Below, piece after piece: positions 62,632 through 64,000 of a DNA stretch of 64,000 nt. The translations under genes and the position numbers were made by a program. Below the pieces are notes generated by a model. The model saw nothing but the letters and a program-made list of their open reading frames with translations. It was not told where the DNA came from and made no database searches. The stretch spans positions 3,348,001 through 3,412,000 of the forward strand of contig NZ_CP039371.1 of NCBI RefSeq assembly GCF_005080685.1, in the 5' to 3' direction. This DNA is from Pseudomonas putida (GTDB lineage: Bacteria; Pseudomonadota; Gammaproteobacteria; Pseudomonadales; Pseudomonadaceae). Numbering within the stretch: the stretch's first letter is position 1; each line of letters starts with the position of its first letter.

Positions 62632-62713
62632 AACCCTGTGGGAGCGGGCTTGCCCGCGAATGCGAGGGTGAATTCACCGACGCATTCGCGGGCAAGCCCG
62701 CTCCCACAGGGTT
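62632..62713. repeat. REP palindrome pair between atoE and atoA
   Basis: Two perfectly complementary 33-base arms (62632-62664 and 62681-62713), each holding GGGAGCGGGCTTGCCCGCG, surround a 16-base loop that itself contains the palindrome GGTGAATTCACC. The stem lies between atoA and atoE on the minus strand and could reduce atoE expression or stabilise the atoDA transcript. Confidence 0.92.
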
Positions 62714-62731
62714 AGCCTGCGGCTTGTGTAA

Positions 62732-63388
62732 TCAGAAGGTCATTTCCTTCACATCGTCAGGCACGATCAGCTTGCCCGCAGTCTTTTCGATGATCTCTTC
62801 AACGCTCACGCCCGGTGCGGTCTCGCGCAGGATGAAAGCGCCGTCTTCGATTTCCAGGTAAGCGAGGTCGGTCAGCACCTTGCGGATGCAACCGGCGCCG
62901 GTCAGCGGCAGGCTGCACTGGGGCAGCAGCTTGGACTCGCCATCCTTGGAGGCGTGGGTCATGGTGACGATGATGTTCTCGGCACCGGCCACCAGGTCCA
63001 TCGCCCCGCCCATGCCCTTGACCAGCTTGCCGGGAATCATCCACGAGGCGATGTTGCCTTGCACATCGACCTCGAAGGCACCCAGTACGGTCAGGTCGAC
63101 ATGGCCACCCCGGATCATGGCGAACGACTGGGCCGAATCGAAGATCGAGGCGCCGCGGCGGGCGGTGACGGTCTGTTTACCGGCGTTGATCATGTCGGCA
63201 TCGATGGTGCCTTCGGTGGGGAACTCGCCCATGCCGAGCAGGCCGTTTTCCGACTGCAACATCACGTCCATGTCGGCGGGCACGTAGTTGGCCACCAGGG
63301 TCGGGATGCCGATGCCGAGGTTGACGTAGTAACCGTCCTTGAGTTCGCGGGCAACGCGTTGAGCCATCTGTTCGCGGGTCAGTGCCAT
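62732..63388 (-). CDS. atoA: 3-Oxoacid CoA-transferase subunit B (AtoA)
   Basis: The 218 residues include the SENGLLGMG motif with the catalytic Glu, plus GGHVDLTVLGAFEVD and PGKLVKGMGGAMDLVAGA. With AtoD it transfers CoA between acetoacetate and acyl-CoA donors. It is 35 bp downstream of atoD. Confidence 0.94.
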   Translation of the reverse strand: MALTREQMAQRVARELKDGYYVNLGIGIPTLVANYVPADMDVMLQSENGLLGMGEFPTEGTIDADMINAGKQTVTARRGASIFDSAQSFAMIRGGHVDLTVLGAFEVDVQGNIASWMIPGKLVKGMGGAMDLVAGAENIIVTMTHASKDGESKLLPQCSLPLTGAGCIRKVLTDLAYLEIEDGAFILRETAPGVSVEEIIEKTAGKLIVPDDVKEMTF

Positions 63389-63423
63389 GGTCAGGATCTC
63401 TTTGTTGTTCTGATGGATGGCGC

Positions 63424-64000
63424 TCAGGCCTTGACGGTGCGCTTTTCGATACGTTTTTCGAAGGTGCCGACGATCACCCGGTCGACGAAGATGCCGGGGG
63501 TGTGGATCTCGCTGGGCAGCAGCACACCGGGCTCGACGATTTCCTCGACCTCGACCACGGTGATCTTGCCGGCGGTGGCAGCCAGCGGGTTGAAGTTCTG
63601 CGCGGTGTTGCGGTACACCACGTTGCCGTAGTGGTCGGCCTTCCAGCCCTTGACGATGGCGAAGTCACCCGTGATGGATTCTTCGAGGATGTACTGGCGC
63701 CCGCTGAATTCACGCACTTCCTTGCCTTCGGCAACTGGCGTGCCATAGCCGGTGGCAGTGAAAAAGGCCGGGATGCCGGCACCACCGGCACGCATTTTCT
63801 CGGCCAGAGTGCCTTGCGGGGTGAGTTCCACTTCCAGTTCGCCGCTGAGCAACTGACGTTCGAACTCGGCGTTTTCGCCCACGTAGGAGGCGATCATCTT
63901 GCGGATCTGCCGATCCTCGAGCAGCACGCCCAGGCCGAAGCCGTCGACGCCGCAGTTGTTGGACACGACCGTCAGGCCCTTCACGCCACGGCGCTTGATT
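63424..64000 (-). CDS. atoD: 3-Oxoacid CoA-transferase subunit A (AtoD), 5' end outside the window
   Basis: The open frame continues past base 64000: the visible part begins [17 protein letters not shown], so about 40 N-terminal residues are missing. The signature [15 protein letters not shown] and AFNPLA-type [19 protein letters not shown] are present. It forms the acetoacetate CoA-transferase with AtoA. Confidence 0.93.
   Translation of the reverse strand, partial: IKRRGVKGLTVVSNNCGVDGFGLGVLLEDRQIRKMIASYVGENAEFERQLLSGELEVELTPQGTLAEKMRAGGAGIPAFFTATGYGTPVAEGKEVREFSGRQYILEESITGDFAIVKGWKADHYGNVVYRNTAQNFNPLAATAGKITVVEVEEIVEPGVLLPSEIHTPGIFVDRVIVGTFEKRIEKRTVKA

Overview
The window looks like the chromosome of a Pseudomonas putida-group bacterium. 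It is GC-rich with short intergenic spaces, carries P. putida-style REP palindromes (about 3.7, 27.5, 36.8 and 62.7 kb), and encodes familiar pseudomonad genes: a MnxG-type giant multicopper oxidase, MexEF-OprN, Hpd, RarD and AtoDAE. No rRNA, tRNA, CRISPR array or insertion sequence was recognised.

Region 1 (1-13.2 kb, minus strand) is a probable Mn(II)-oxidation locus. mnxG (about 1,950 residues) leads an operon with a membrane-anchored beta-propeller protein, two SCO1/SenC copper chaperones, a cytochrome c fused to a type-1 periplasmic binding protein, and a SurA-like chaperone. Beyond it lie a lone receiver-domain response regulator and the 5' part of a GspE-type secretion ATPase. Both the mnxG operon and the regulator/GspE unit have a well-spaced sigma-54 promoter, with C4/G4 palindromes of the same design upstream (ATTCCCC-N6-GGGGA), which suggests one shared enhancer-binding protein.

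Region 2 (13.2-23.3 kb) has visibly lower G+C and is a phosphonate biosynthetic island. Nine minus-strand genes are almost all overlapping. They match the pseudomonad (Psf) route to fosfomycin: PEP mutase, 2-phosphonomethylmalate synthase, a PHP-fold PsfC-type oxidative decarboxylase, a Psf3-type reductase, an HppE/Psf4 epoxidase, and a FomA/FosC-type self-resistance kinase. The operon also holds a second HppE-like cupin that lacks one substrate-binding Arg, a PhnZ-type HD oxygenase and a thymidylate-kinase-like protein. Divergent from it, a 28-codon peptide gene, a perfect 10-bp hairpin, a DUF6065-like gene, a nucleotidyltransferase and an MFS exporter form a compact module. It resembles a small ribosomal-peptide (RiPP) locus and is the least explained part of the window.

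Region 3 (23.4-27.6 kb) holds housekeeping or conserved Pseudomonas genes (Yip1-like, DUF1652, pirin, hydrolase, acetyltransferase) and a repeat patch. Region 4 (27.6-42.8 kb) is an organosulfur-scavenging region. It has two sulfonate-type binding proteins, three flavin-dependent monooxygenases, an acyl-CoA-dehydrogenase-like desulfurisation enzyme, a TonB receptor, LacI and LysR regulators (the lacI gene is frameshifted), a cysteine-dioxygenase-like cupin and a four-domain rhodanese. No ABC permease or ATPase is present.

Region 5 (42.9-64 kb) contains mexEF-oprN, a TPR protein, two convergent hybrid histidine kinases, a DJ-1/PfpI protein, hpd, a CSS-motif EAL phosphodiesterase and a stripped sensor-only relative, rarD, a TerC/CorC protein, and the ato short-chain fatty acid genes, the last of which (atoD) runs off the right edge.
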